A stretch of 64,000 bases of DNA from Microvelia longipes (taxonomy: Eukaryota > Arthropoda > Insecta > Hemiptera > Veliidae), in the NCBI GenBank assembly GCA_018340805.1, contig JACMZG010001863.1, positions 29,593,654 through 29,657,653 of the forward strand, written 5' to 3'. The translations under genes were made by a program, and so were the position numbers. Of this stretch, positions 35,401 through 64,000 are shown piece by piece. How positions within the stretch are numbered: position 1 is the first letter of the stretch; every line of letters begins with the position of its first letter. The notes beneath the pieces were generated by a model, which was not told where the DNA came from, searched no databases, and worked only from the letters and a program-made list of their open reading frames with translations.

Positions 35401-38154
35401 CAAAGGTCACATGTTCTACAATGCTCTGCCAATAGACATTAAAACTATAAAAAATATTTTGAAAATTTAAGAAAAACTAAATAAACATCTGTATGAATCA
35501 ATAGCTATTTGATTTACCCCTCTCCTCACCTAGGCATTATTATTTTATTTTAATTATTTATTATCTTTTTATTAATTAATTAATTTTCATAAAGTTTAAA
35601 AAAATAGTATATAAAAAATAGTATATATAAAATAGTATGGTTATTTATGAAATATGTACGGCAACTAAGCAGAGACCTAGCACAGGCTGATTCCTTGAGG
35701 TACTCTTACTTTAGAAATCAATTTGTAAAAACATTGTCAAATTAATTATGTATAAATAAATATATTATTATATTCAGAGTCCAACCTAGAAATTAAAAAC
35801 AGAAGAAAAAGTAAAAACTTGCTTTGTGCATAATTTTTATACTGAGACGACCTTGTTTCCACTATGTATAGTGGAACTATGGTTATTGTTTGATGCCACT
35901 TGATCAGTTTTACAATTATATTTTGCCAAAAAATAGTTTTGATTCAATCTGTATTAATGTTAGCTATCGATGGGTTATTCTTGCTATTATTTAACTCTCT
36001 TGCTCTTACTGCATATCTCATATATTACTTTCTTAATTTAGATGGCAATGTCAAGTTCAATTTTCCCTTAAATTTGCCTAGGGTGCATAGCTTTTTTGAT
36101 TGTCTCTAACATTTTTGTTTTGTTTTAGGATACTGTTGTTGCATTGACTGCCTTATCCAGATTAGCTGAAAAGATTGCTGATAAAAATCCTGAAATCACT
36201 GTAACTTTTTCATATGGTAAAGGATTCTCTAATGATATTAGAATCAATTCTAGAAATACAATGATTTTACAAAAACTTCAGGTATGTTCCTTATAGCTAG
36301 TACTTTCATAACATAATTGCTTTTCCTAGGGTATGTAGCTTACCCTCTTGGGTTTATTCATATGATATTAATAATCTGATAAGCTCAGGTTTGTGATCAT
36401 CCTGAGACTCCGAAACCAAGAAAATTATCTTAGCTATTTATTTTAATTTCTGTTCATTGAAAAAGAACTTCATCCAACTGCAATCATCATCAGAATTGTG
36501 ATTAATATGAAAATTATAAATGTTTTCATTACAAAAAGTTAGATCGGCAATTTAAAAAAAAACAAATTGTTAAAACAATATTCTGTTAATAATATAATCT
36601 TGAGGTTTGTAATGAAATGAATTTGATTTCCAGTTGCCTGGTAAAGTTCGTGAGCTCAATATAACTGCTAGCGGACGAGGGTTTGCAGTTGTTCAAGTTT
36701 CATACAGTTACAATGTAAATGTTACTGGACCTTGGCCTATGTTTAACTTGGATCCTATTATAAGTAAAAATTCAGATGCCAACAAAATGCAGCTCACTAT
36801 TTGCTCCAGGTAAATTACATTTCTTTTTGCTAGGTTTTTTCTTCTATATAGTAAGACCATCTGAAACCACTTATGTTTGAATTAATTTTTTAATACAATC
36901 ATACGTTGATGGCACATTATGGAAATAAATTAATTTAACTCCATAAAAAAAAATGCACCTTTACCAGGAAATTCTTCTTGGATTTTTTTTTTACCTGGTC
37001 TGGTTTCAATTTTATGGCCATCATCATTTTATTTGTAACTAATACAATTTTATTTACATTTAAAGTGTTATTTTATTTCCTTGTTTAATAATTTTGAAAT
37101 ATTTCCATATTATATTGTCCTGGAATTTTGTTATCAAACTAAATTTATTCTCTTTATTAAAAGTTATTTATAACTAAGTTTATTCTCTATACACACAGCT
37201 CAACACATTATGCTTTAATTTTTTCCCTTGTATATTTATATTTGCTTACTCATTTGATCCATTTTTAAACAAATTCTTTATTGTTAAAGTATACAAAACT
37301 ATACTGTGTGAACCAAAGCCATACTGTTGATCCAAAAAATGTATTTTTGCTCGTTTCAGTTTTGTGACTGGTGTAGAAGAGGACAACAAAGAAGACAGCA
37401 GTAATATGGTAGTTATGGAAGTTTCATTGCCCTCGGGTTACACTGTAGATCATGATTCTTTGCCCAGCCTTCAAGCCTCTAGATATGTCAAAAGAACTGA
37501 GCTCAAGGAAGCTGATACTCAAGTTGTTCTTTATTTTGATAAGGTAATTGAAATAAAATAAAATAACTGTGCAAATTAATTTAAGAATATATTTCTAACA
37601 ACTTAAATTATTTTATATTAAATCTCTGCTTACTCTTTTAATTTTTAACTTAATTTAAAAGTTGATAAAGTATATCCTTTGATTACTTGATTACTCCTTG
37701 ATAACTATATAATTTGATTCTTATTTATTTTCTCTTTACCATTGTTGAGAGTAATCATTTTACATGACTATGCTTTTTATTATCTTTTTCTTATCATAAG
37801 GCTCATCAATTAAAATTTCAACATTGATTTGATGTATTAATTTCTTTTCAGATGACGAAAGAAGAACTATGCCCCACTGTCTCTGCCTTTAGAACTCACA
37901 AAGTTGCCAAACAAAAACCTGTACCTGTTTCTATGTATGACTATTATGATCAAAGTAGGAGAGCTAGAGCATTTTATTCACCTCTAGTTGCTACAGAGCT
38001 AGATATATGTGAAGGGGACGATTGTAAATATTTCAAAGGAAAAGCTGGACAAACGGAAGCCAGAGGAGACGGAGGGGGAGCATCGACTATGTCATACAAT
38101 CTTCCTTTAATTGTTGCTTTTTCATTTTATTACCTCTTAACACTTGTTAGATAA
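15274..38154 (+). CDS. TEP-A: thioester-containing protein, CD109-like
   Basis: Spliced gene for a macroglobulin-fold protein of the TEP/alpha-2-macroglobulin/CD109 superfamily. In this family an internal Cys-Gln thioester covalently tags targets such as microbes or proteases. Evidence: the MG2 hallmark [13 protein letters not shown], the thioester [29 protein letters not shown], and the MG8 part [11 protein letters not shown]. Coding exons read from 15274 to the stop sum to one open frame of 1434 residues (bait exon 14a) or 1457 (14b), plus an unread signal peptide; about 1450 is usual. It is followed head-to-tail by a paralogue at 43754. It differs from most secreted insect TEPs in its hydrophobic C-terminus. 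All introns are GT-AG. A poly(A) signal AATAAA lies at 38239-38244. The coordinates exclude the unlocated first exon(s). Confidence 0.93.
16751..16785. repeat. Perfect hairpin in TEP-A intron 5
   Basis: AAACATATGTTAGC and GCTAACATATGTTT, a 14-bp stem with a 7-base loop, about 90 bp before the next exon. Confidence 0.9.
18166..19037. other. TEP-A intron 8
   Basis: No second gene seen. Around 18300-18420 is a less AT-rich patch that looks like a repeat fragment, without recognisable coding. Confidence 0.5.
20457..21722. other. TEP-A intron 11
   Basis: AT-rich. It includes an 18-base T run near 20960-20978 and a GCTAGCTAGCTAGC palindrome near 21456-21469. No coding evidence; the 20884-21180 frame has no family features. 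Confidence 0.5.
21723..26246 (+). CDS. TEP-A exons 12-15: bait (hypervariable) region with alternative exons
   Basis: Exons: 21723-21821, 22275-22329, then either 14a (24495-24669) or 14b (24954-25197), then 26129-26246. Exon 13 ends in phase 1 (TGG C|gt) and exon 15 starts with one base completing a split codon, so the middle exon must run from phase 1 to phase 2; both candidates do (175 and 244 bp). Exon 15 encodes [19 protein letters not shown], the strongly conserved segment after the bait. In the family the bait loop is the protease-cleaved, fast-evolving segment, and alternative bait exons are known from insect TEPs. Confidence 0.88.
23103..23260. repeat. Minisatellite, about 22-bp unit, seven to eight copies
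   Basis: Units of the form TATTTAAATACTGTCAGCTC vary at a few positions. It lies in TEP-A intron 13, upstream of the alternative bait exons. The rest of 22330-24443 shows AT-rich intron only. Confidence 0.88.
24495..24669 (+). CDS. TEP-A alternative bait exon 14a
   Basis: Encodes [12 protein letters not shown]...[14 protein letters not shown]...DTE and ends GA|gtaagt. It matches the single bait exon of TEP-B in KPRLRS.FPETWIW, so it is the ancestral form. The preferred acceptor is TTGTACAG|TG at 24494. A second acceptor at 24443 (TTTAAAG|TC) is 51 bp upstream and also in phase, and would add 17 charged residues. Splicing into 14b after this exon gives a stop within eight codons. Confidence 0.85.
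24954..25197 (+). CDS. TEP-A alternative bait exon 14b
   Basis: Open for its full length between GACAG|GG and GA|gtaaac. It encodes [17 protein letters not shown], a Pro/Arg-rich middle with repeated RP and RPP, and ends [13 protein letters not shown]. The [11 protein letters not shown] end corresponds in position to [11 protein letters not shown] of exon 14a. The basic, Pro-rich content fits an exposed protease-sensitive loop. Not seen in TEP-B. Confidence 0.83.
25812..25843. repeat. Perfect hairpin in TEP-A intron 14
   Basis: AAAGACTGAAGCC / GGCTTCAGTCTTT, a 13-bp stem with a 6-base loop. Confidence 0.9.
26247..26998. other. TEP-A intron 15, proximal part with a repeat fragment
   Basis: Around 26590-26720 there is GC-richer sequence with CCGGTTTCGGCATAACGCCA and TCATCAGCAGGC, a style common at the ends of arthropod dispersed elements. 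Two overlapping short frames cross it and neither looks like a gene. Confidence 0.45.
26999..27551. mobile_element. Long terminal-inverted-repeat element
   Basis: The left arm (26999-27123, starting AGTCCAAGAGC) and right arm (27424-27551, ending GCTCTTGGACT) are inverted copies over about 125 bp. Shared stretches include CATTTTGTACTACTT, AATTATGAA and GGAGCCCTTCATATGA. The centre (about 300 bp) has no ORF. It is a foldback or MITE-type element inside TEP-A intron 15. Confidence 0.8.
27961..28096 (+). repeat. Tandem triplication of a splice acceptor
   Basis: A unit of about 60 bp containing TTGTTTAATTTTAG followed by ATTAAAGTATTTAG occurs three times. The third copy is the acceptor and first 14 bases of exon 16. 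The first two carry the same acceptor and exon start but run into an in-frame stop after about 17 codons. Confidence 0.92.
28083..30306 (+). CDS. TEP-A exons 16-18: MG7 and first half of the CUB domain
   Basis: Exons: 28083-28272, 28642-28802, 30168-30306. Exon 16 encodes [17 protein letters not shown], a near-invariant family segment. Exon 17 encodes [31 protein letters not shown]. Exon 18 begins PEGETQY, the usual start of the CUB part. Introns are in phase 1, 0 and 1, matching TEP-B. Confidence 0.92.
28553..28583. repeat. Perfect hairpin in TEP-A intron 16
   Basis: ATACTTGGTATGA / TCATACCAAGTAT, a 13-bp stem with a 5-base loop, 58 bp before exon 17. Confidence 0.9.
28803..30167. other. 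TEP-A intron 17
   Basis: No independent gene. Near 29924-29960 it contains GAAGGCTTTCTTAAATCGAG, related to the dispersed repeat at 9345, and a somewhat GC-richer patch at 30015-30110. Confidence 0.45.
30585..31090 (+). repeat. Dispersed repeat family R2, copy in TEP-A intron 18
   Basis: Begins TTCCTCATTTATACC and includes GTTGAAATTTGGTAC and TTGTTGGATCATAAAAGTTA. It ends with GGTGAGAAAAAGTTCCAAGG and CCTGATTTTTTAA. The same landmarks recur at 33574, 34446, 59020 and, reversed, 56510-57310. Confidence 0.7.
31221..35211 (+). CDS. TEP-A exons 19-23: thioester domain
   Basis: Exons: 31221-31339, 31901-32040, 33206-33332, 34055-34328, 35009-35211. The thioester motif GCGEQ is encoded at 31277-31291 within [16 protein letters not shown]. 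In active family members the Cys and Gln form the beta-Cys-gamma-Glu thioester, and both are present. Exon 20 holds [17 protein letters not shown]. Exon 22 has [19 protein letters not shown] and [13 protein letters not shown]. Exon 23 has [15 protein letters not shown] and [11 protein letters not shown], typical alpha/alpha-barrel helices. Confidence 0.95.
31741..31774. repeat. Perfect hairpin in TEP-A intron 19
   Basis: CCACCTTATTACTA / TAGTAATAAGGTGG, a 14-bp stem with a 6-base loop. Confidence 0.9.
32185..32812. mobile_element. About 630-bp foldback (inverted-repeat) element
   Basis: Almost the whole element is one large imperfect palindrome. Outer ends AAAAGTCAATTCCTCTTAC and GTAAGAGGAATTGATTTT pair, as do AAAGACATCTTACAAAAGTT and AACTTTTGTAAGATGTCTTT. 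At the centre (about 32455) AAGATCAACTGAAA faces TTTCAGTTGATCTT with almost no spacer. The right arm carries a 40-50 bp A/T insertion near 32625-32680. It lies in TEP-A intron 20, in the transcript. Confidence 0.85.
33574..34015 (+). repeat. Dispersed repeat family R2, copy in TEP-A intron 21
   Basis: Shares TTTCCTCATTTCTACCTTAG, AGTTGAAATTTGGTTCAAGT, TTTGTTGGATCATAAAAATT and a GGTGAGAAAAGTTCTGAGGT end with the other copies. The short frames on both strands here belong to the repeat. Confidence 0.72.
34446..34660 (+). repeat. Dispersed repeat family R2, shorter copy in TEP-A intron 22
   Basis: TTTTCCTCATTTATACTGTA, CAGGTGTTTTTAAGACCTTC and CAATCTTTAGGTCTACTTCT. It matches 59020-59260 most closely (CAGGTGTTTTCAAGACTTCC, CAATCTTTAGGTCTAG). 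Confidence 0.72.
35212..36128. other. TEP-A intron 23
   Basis: AT-rich intron. Nothing beyond A/T-rich simple sequence and short chance frames is seen. Confidence 0.5.
36129..38154 (+). CDS. TEP-A exons 24-27: C-terminal CUB half, MG8 and hydrophobic tail
   Basis: Exons: 36129-36281, 36634-36809, 37360-37543, 37852-38154. Exon 24 starts [10 protein letters not shown], directly continuing the thioester domain. Exon 25 ends in the MG8 strand KMQLTICS. Exon 26 encodes [14 protein letters not shown]. The last exon has [20 protein letters not shown], then CEGDDCK, a Gly-rich stretch (GDGGGAS) and a C-terminal hydrophobic segment [16 protein letters not shown] right before the stop. A small-residue site followed by a hydrophobic end is the form of a GPI-attachment signal, as in CD109; a C-terminal membrane anchor is the alternative. 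Confidence 0.92.
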
Positions 38155-38238
38155 TATTTAACTTTCATTTAATTTATTTAACTATAATTTTGCACTACGA
38201 ACAATTTAAAACATTCCTGTTATATATTACCTAGATCT

Positions 38239-38244
38239 AATAAA
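38239..38244 (+). terminator. TEP-A polyadenylation signal
   Basis: AATAAA 85 bp after the stop codon, the first one downstream. The cleavage site is not visible. Confidence 0.6.
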
Positions 38245-38421
38245 CAATTTGTAGGTTCTTTTAAATTATATTATTACTTAAATTATGTTTTATGTAATTA
38301 ATGGTTAATATTTATAAAAGTAGACATCAAATTTACACAATAAGCATTTGCATCATTAAGTAAAGCCTTATTTCAAAACTATGTAAACAACTAGTGAAAG
38401 AAAGCATCAGTATCCCAGAGT

Positions 38422-38829
38422 TACAGTCTATCGTTTAGTTTAAAAATCCCCAAGGTCATAAGTATTTTGGGGATTGACCAATCAGAGAAGCCGCTGCCAA
38501 CCTCTCACATAAAAAGAGAAAAAAATCCCTACCACAATAACCGCTGTAGGGAAAAAACCTTCTTCCCGGCAATCGTGCATTTTGTTTGTGGTTCTTCTTT
38601 TAATTACATCGTTTTGAAAACTACTTTCGAATTAATCTTAAAAATGATATTTTAAAATAAAACTACACAAAAGAAATGTAAAAAAACATCGCCAAGAAAA
38701 TACAAGTAAAATAACCTGATTTGTTTACACAGTTTTTTCCCGCTCCCTTCTTGCAGGGATTTTTTTTCTTAAGAATCAGTGGTGTCTAAACTGACCTGTC
38801 AAGATTTTTAAACTAAACGATAGACTGTA
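38422..38829. mobile_element. Tc1/mariner-type MITE
   Basis: Perfect 25-bp terminal inverted repeats starting CAGTCTATCGTTTAGTTTAA (38424) and ending with the inverse ...CGATAGACTG (38827), flanked on both sides by TA. TA duplication with CAG...CTG ends is characteristic of Tc1/mariner transposition. About 404 bp and without a transposase, so non-autonomous. It lies 270 bp after the TEP-A stop; the 62-residue frame inside is not a gene. Confidence 0.88.
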
Positions 38830-40490
38830 GGTAGTAAATAAAAATCATATTTTGATTGAATTTTCCAATCAAATTGTTATCTTTATTTTATCGGTTTCTT
38901 ATAATAAAATTGACTAATTAAAATTCTGAAAATTAATTAAAACCCATTAGTAATGCTTTAACTTATTAATGTTAACTTTTTCTTTTTTTTTGTTTTAACT
39001 TTTGGAGGAAATGTATTTTATTTATACATTGGCATGTTTTTATATTATTCACTGTAATCTTAATTTTTTTGGTTACAGTAAAATATTTTAGTTACTCTTA
39101 AATTCACAAATAATTTTAGTCAATTAATTTTTATACGTAAGATTGTAGATTAGATTTAATTTTATATTTTACTTATCAAATCTAATAAAATCTTTAATAT
39201 ATAATACAAATTTAATGTAAACTGAATGCCTAAACATTAATTGGTTCTGCTATTATAGAGGAACCATAACTGTGCTAAGCAAAGAAAAAGTAGAAACCAA
39301 AGTAACATTTTAGATGTATTAGATTTGATTGAAGCAATATTTAGTTTTTGCAAACAAACCAAATAGTTTGTGTTTAAGTATCAACAAAATAAAACTTGCA
39401 ATACAACATGGGGCTGTGATAAATAGATTGGACGGTTTATATCTCAATTTATTAATTTTATTTATTTATTAAGCAATTTTTAATTAATATATATTTATAT
39501 ATTGTTCATGGATTCTAGAATAGTATTTGATTTGTACAATATTCATGCAGAAAGTTATGCTCAAATGGTTTTTCTTGAAATGTACAAATGATTGAATATA
39601 TTTGTAACAAATAAAAGTTTCATATTAAAATTGTTTTATACTGAAATTTTTGAGGCTGCAAAGTAGACTCTTTACAGCCGCCCCCGAAATATATAATTTA
39701 CAATATAAAAAATTGGTCCATAATAAAGATGCTAATTTTGCCAAGTTTTCAATAAGATTTTATATTTTTTGCAATAAGGCTTATAGCTTTAAAAAACAAA
39801 GTATTTTTTTTTAATGATAAAATGTTATTCATATCTTGGCAAAATATGTGTTTTTAAATTAATTTTAGGTCCTATCCCTCTAAATTGATTAAATAATCAT
39901 CTGAGAACAATAAACTTATTCCACCAAGTCAAAGTTGTCATATTAAAGACATTTTTTTATCATATAAGTATAAGTATATCAAACTATTTCCAGCTCATTT
40001 TAAGAAAAATAAAAGTCATCTTATTAACTTAAACTCTGTACCTGTTTTAGTTTTGAATTAATTTAATATATTGCTTACTTACACTTCTAGCTAAGCAATG
40101 TCTGAATAATAATAATCCTAGTCCATGAACTAATTTGTCATTGTAAATTAATAAACTATTAAAATTAAATGTATTTGTCTAATTGTTTGTATTTTAATTG
40201 TAAATATAAATTTAATTAATTAAACTTATATAAATTTAGTTTTCTTATTACACTGTTTAAAATAATTCTAAGACAAAAAACTTTATGTTAGGTACCATCT
40301 ATCTGAGGTTATGGTTAAAGCTGTTTAATAAGTAGATAAATGAAGTAAAGGGAATTTAATCAATTATTGAGTATTGGCATTGATAACTAAATAGCTTATT
40401 AAAAAATGAGCTTATGAGGTTGGAGTCATGGAGGGGTATAGTGGTGGTGAGGGTGGATTTCCTGGAAAAGAGGGGATTCACTGATCAAGA
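38830..40490. other. Intergenic spacer, AT-rich
   Basis: No coding evidence. Several AATAAA-like strings near 39600 and 40150 have no gene attached. Confidence 0.55.
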
Positions 40491-40494
<4 letters not shown>

Positions 40495-40579
<85 letters not shown>

Positions 40580-40719
40580 ATATATATATATTATATATAT
40601 ATATAATATATATAGATTTTTTACCAATTTTCATTTCAATCCGAGAAAGCATTTGAAAGTGTCGTGTCCCATAGAAATGTCTAAGACTTAAAAACTCGTG
40701 CATACATATATGTATATAT

Positions 40720-40792
<73 letters not shown>

Positions 40793-40795
40793 ATA
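40495..40795. repeat. Two TA microsatellites around a dispersed repeat (R1, reverse)
   Basis: TA tracts at about 40495-40614 and 40707-40795 flank 40617-40706. That segment, on the minus strand, contains TAGACATTTCTATGGGACAC and CTTTCTCGGATTGAAATGAA, the same sequence as 44620-44685. Confidence 0.8.
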
Positions 40796-41240
40796 TCCTC
40801 TACTTGTACCCAACCCCTTTCTCTAGGTTTCCATCCTTGTAACAGAAGACGCTGTTTGACCTGCCCTATTTTCACTGTCTTTCACAAGCCTTTCTACTAA
40901 TACTTCCTACCGTATTCCTTCTTCCTCAACCTGCACCTCAAGGAACTTGGTATATTCCCTTGAGTGCAAGCATTATGATTGTTTTTACATAGGGGAAATG
41001 TCTACTCCCTTCAACCTGCGTTTAAACAACCACAGACAATCGTGCCGTGACCAAAGGAGTGATTTACCAGTTGGAGTGCACGCAAGATCCCACCATTCCT
41101 CTTCCTTTAATGACGTTTATAAAGCCAAAATTCTTAGAAAACTTCCTGAGGATACATCCACTCGTGCTCTTCGAAACTGAGAACCTGCCTACCTACTCCT
41201 CCTAAAAACCCGTTATCCTCCTGACATTTATTTAATATTC
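40796..41240 (+). pseudogene. Penelope-like element fragment (GIY-YIG endonuclease end)
   Basis: Translates first as GFHPCNRRRCLTCP (the Cys motif before the endonuclease in Penelope-like retroelements). After a frameshift near 40870 it reads TCTSRNLVYSLECKHYDCFYIGE, the GIY-YIG core VY...YIG, then STPFNLRLNNHRQSC and LPVGVHARSH. A stop at 41178 is followed by PAYLLLLKTRYPPD, the usual end of these proteins. No reverse transcriptase part remains. It is a decayed 3' fragment. Confidence 0.82.
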
Positions 41241-42357
41241 TTTGGGTTTTACTTTTATTTTATATTAATATTTTTACTTGAATGTCTATATTTGTTATTT
41301 TATATACTATTTTAGTCCTTTTTACATTTATTTACTTATACTTTTATTTTTTGTATTCTTTTACCTCTTTCCCATTTTTATTATTCACTTTCTTATTTTA
41401 TTTAATATGTTCCTGTGAGTGTGTGTGTATATATATGCACGACCCTGATGCACTATAAGCAGTGTGTTACGACAGACTATTTTCTGGTGGATTCTCCATT
41501 ATAAAGCTAAGAAAAAAGATGCTCATTTACTTCTATATCTGAGTTAGGTAAGCGCTATTATACATGAAGCAATAACTCATTAGAGTCAAATAATGCTTCC
41601 AGACAGGTTTGTTTATGTTGAATAATTTGAAGTGCGAACAAAACCATTTAAGGAGATTACTATCACTAAAAGAAGCTAACACCTATGCAAAATTTTGGAT
41701 CTTAAATCTTATCTAGATTTTTTATTCTAAAGGTGTACGATTAATTTTTTTTTGGATCCTTTTCACAATTTAAATGCTCCTAGTTATCTCTACTCTATGA
41801 TTTATATTATAAAACCGTTAATACAAATGTGTTAATTTCCAGAGTTTCTTATTAAAAATTTACACAATTAACAAGTTATATTTTATAATCTGTGAAAAAA
41901 TACTCTTTATCTGCTCACGGCAGACAAATGAAGCATTACTGAACTAATTTTAGGCGAGAAAGTAGTATTTCCCAGATGAGCTCGTAATTAGTCATGAATG
42001 ACTGCACTTTACCTGCCTAGGCAGGAAAGTAGCATTTCCCCAGCCGCTCCTGCCTATGCTGGTAAAAAAAGTTTATTAGATAATTTTTGTAAACATGATT
42101 AGTTAATAAAAAGCCTATTGAATTATTTAATAATTTATATAATGAATAATTACATTATTTAAACTAATTAAATTAAAATAAAACAATTTGTAATGTAAAT
42201 CTTTAATTAGAAATATATTTTATTGATTATCTTAAAGGCAACACTTTTTGTCTTGGATTTATTATCTCATCTTTTTTGTCGAGTCATTCCCTACTTTATC
42301 ATACGAACCCGTATTTTAATACAATTTAAAAGTTAGTTTATTCTATAGCGTTTTGTG
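41241..42357. other. Intergenic spacer
   Basis: T-rich sequence following the Penelope-like fragment, then AT-rich DNA. Two related short phrases, GGCGAGAAAGTAGTATTTCC and GGCAGGAAAGTAGCATTTCC (41953 and 42019), suggest a small duplicated repeat. No gene. Confidence 0.5.
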
Positions 42358-42667
42358 ATGAATATCGTCGAAGATATGGCCGAACTTTTCAAACATACCC
42401 CGCCGGATGTTTTGGAAATAGCTACAAATGCCAAAGAGAGCCTACTACCTGGCAAATCAGGAAGTAGGTATGTCAAAGCATATGACATACCATTCAAGAA
42501 TAGTGCTCAGAGAAAAAGTAAAGAATGTAAGTAAAAACTTTGTGTTAGCGTATTTAAAAGAACTGTCAAACACAAAATCGAGTGCTACTCTGTGGCCAAC
42601 TTTCTCAATGATAAGATCTGTAATATCAGTCAAAGAAAATGTAAATTTAAACATTATACAAACGTAA
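42358..42667 (+). pseudogene. Broken tyrosine-recombinase gene (N-terminal, core-binding part)
   Basis: Opens at ATG 42358 with MNIVEDMAELFKHTPPDVLE, reads LLPGKSGSRYVKAYD and then loses the frame, with a stop at 42532. The +1-shifted frame continues with VKNVSKNFVLAYLKELS and SSATLWPTFSMIRSVISVKE. The order LLP.KS..RY..AYD, then V...FVLAYL.EL, then TLW..FSM.RS.I..K is that of the core-binding domain of eukaryotic tyrosine recombinases (Crypton-like or derived genes) found in many insects. The catalytic domain is absent. It is a relic rather than a host gene. Confidence 0.65.
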
Positions 42668-42764
42668 TAAGTTTTTCAACAATGCTAGTTTAGATTTATT
42701 ACTGTTCGCAGATAAAATATTGTGTGGAACAAGGCAGAGAGAAACATTACTGACTCGTATATTT

Positions 42765-42875
42765 GCCTTCCCTGGCTTTGCCTCATCAGTCAAATTATAT
42801 ATTACATGCCTCGGCTTCGCCTCGTCAGTCAAAATGAAAATTACCTGCCTCGGCTTTGCCTCTGCAGGTAATCAA
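42765..42875 (+). repeat. Short tandem repeat, about 47-bp unit, three copies
   Basis: Units contain TGCCTCGGCTTYGCCTCRTC followed by AGTCAAA. The frame through them (42720-43001) is a by-product. Confidence 0.8.
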
Positions 42876-43753
42876 GATAGCACACCCTCACCTTCGGCTC
42901 GGGGGTTAACTTTGATATTAGTCAGTAATATTCCATTTTCCTGCCTAGTGACACAAATAACTATTAAAATGATTGGCCTGAGATGGACTAAGGTGAAATA
43001 ATTACCTTCCTACTTTCCCTTCAAACATCTAAAATCAAGGGCATATTTGTTAGTTGATTTTACATTGAGTCTTAAAATTTGAAAATATCCTTGTATAGTG
43101 CTACTGAGGTGAGCGCAGTATCTTGCCTTAGATTACATCTAACCTTTAGTCACATCAGTTTGACCTTTCTTGTTTCTTATTCTATATGAAAATCCCCAAC
43201 AATAATCAACATCAATCGTAATAAGAAAACTCTTTAAACAAAATTCTTATTATTAAACATTTTTTTATGAAATTTTAATTATTTTTTGCAAGCCTTCAAT
43301 ACTACCATAGTTTTAATAGTTTTTAATAAAAATATAATATTCAAATTTTACAATGTTTTTAATTATAATTACTGTTTATTAAACCGACAAAATAAATTGA
43401 TTCATTCATGATAATATTATCTTCAATCTTATTGATAATTTGTGTAATTCCATCGTTTTTTTTTCTCAGAATTCTTTTCCATGTTTTTTCACATTATTAT
43501 AATGTTCACTGGTAGTAAGCTGTACAATTTTTAAGGTAATCAGAAATTTTTTCCCTCATTTTGTCAGATAAAGCCTCATATAAATACTCATTGTTTGTCG
43601 CAGTATACAGTAGTTTAAATCCGTAATTTAAATTGTGTCAGTTTTAATAACTAACAGTTTAAAACTTTTGCTTTCTTGTTACATGTTTATGTTAAGTTGT
43701 GATTTTTAATTGATATATTAATAAATATTGTGAATTGACAGTGGTATAGCACT

Positions 43754-64000
<20,247 letters not shown>

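Noticed and set aside
38467..38655. 62-residue frame after TEP-A
   Set aside because: Falls inside the non-autonomous Tc1/mariner-type MITE and has no transposase features.

Overview
The window is AT-rich animal DNA with spliced, GT-AG genes. It looks like an insect genome, inferred from two thioester-containing proteins (TEP, alpha-2-macroglobulin/CD109/complement C3 superfamily), one with alternative 'bait' exons as in insect TEPs, and from arthropod-type mobile elements (Ty3/gypsy, Penelope-like, tyrosine-recombinase and LINE relics, many MITEs). The order cannot be fixed from the sequence.

Layout. (1) 446-8544: a nearly intact Ty3/gypsy LTR retrotransposon on the minus strand, inserted in a TA microsatellite, with two 458-bp LTRs that differ at about four places, an intact gag and an intact pol. 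Gag and pol overlap through a textbook -1 frameshift signal. (2) 8545-15273: gene-poor DNA with a long TA tract, four copies of one MITE family and several short perfect hairpins. (3) 15274-38154: the first TEP gene (TEP-A, plus strand), 25 constitutive or alternative coding exons read here, from the exon after the signal peptide to the stop. It carries two mutually exclusive bait-region exons, the GCGEQ thioester and a hydrophobic C-terminal tail suggesting a GPI anchor. (4) 38155-43753: spacer with a Tc1/mariner-type MITE, a Penelope-like fragment, a broken tyrosine-recombinase gene and TA microsatellites. (5) 43754-64000: a second TEP gene (TEP-B, plus strand), 22 exons from the start codon to within the thioester domain; its 3' end lies beyond the window.

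The two TEP genes are head-to-tail paralogues: twelve matching exons have identical length (225, 251, 102, 258, 144, 118, 161, 139, 119, 140, 127 and 274 bp) and all intron phases agree. Summed exon lengths keep one open frame throughout (TEP-A 1434 or 1457 residues from its third exon to the stop, depending on bait exon; TEP-B 1145 residues in the window). Their products are expected to be secreted or surface proteins that bind targets covalently through the thioester.

Most remaining DNA is introns and spacer filled with repeats: a dispersed family present at least five times in TEP introns, three long inverted-repeat elements, minisatellites, and an unusual number of short perfect palindromes. 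Exon numbers below use the TEP-B numbering for both genes.
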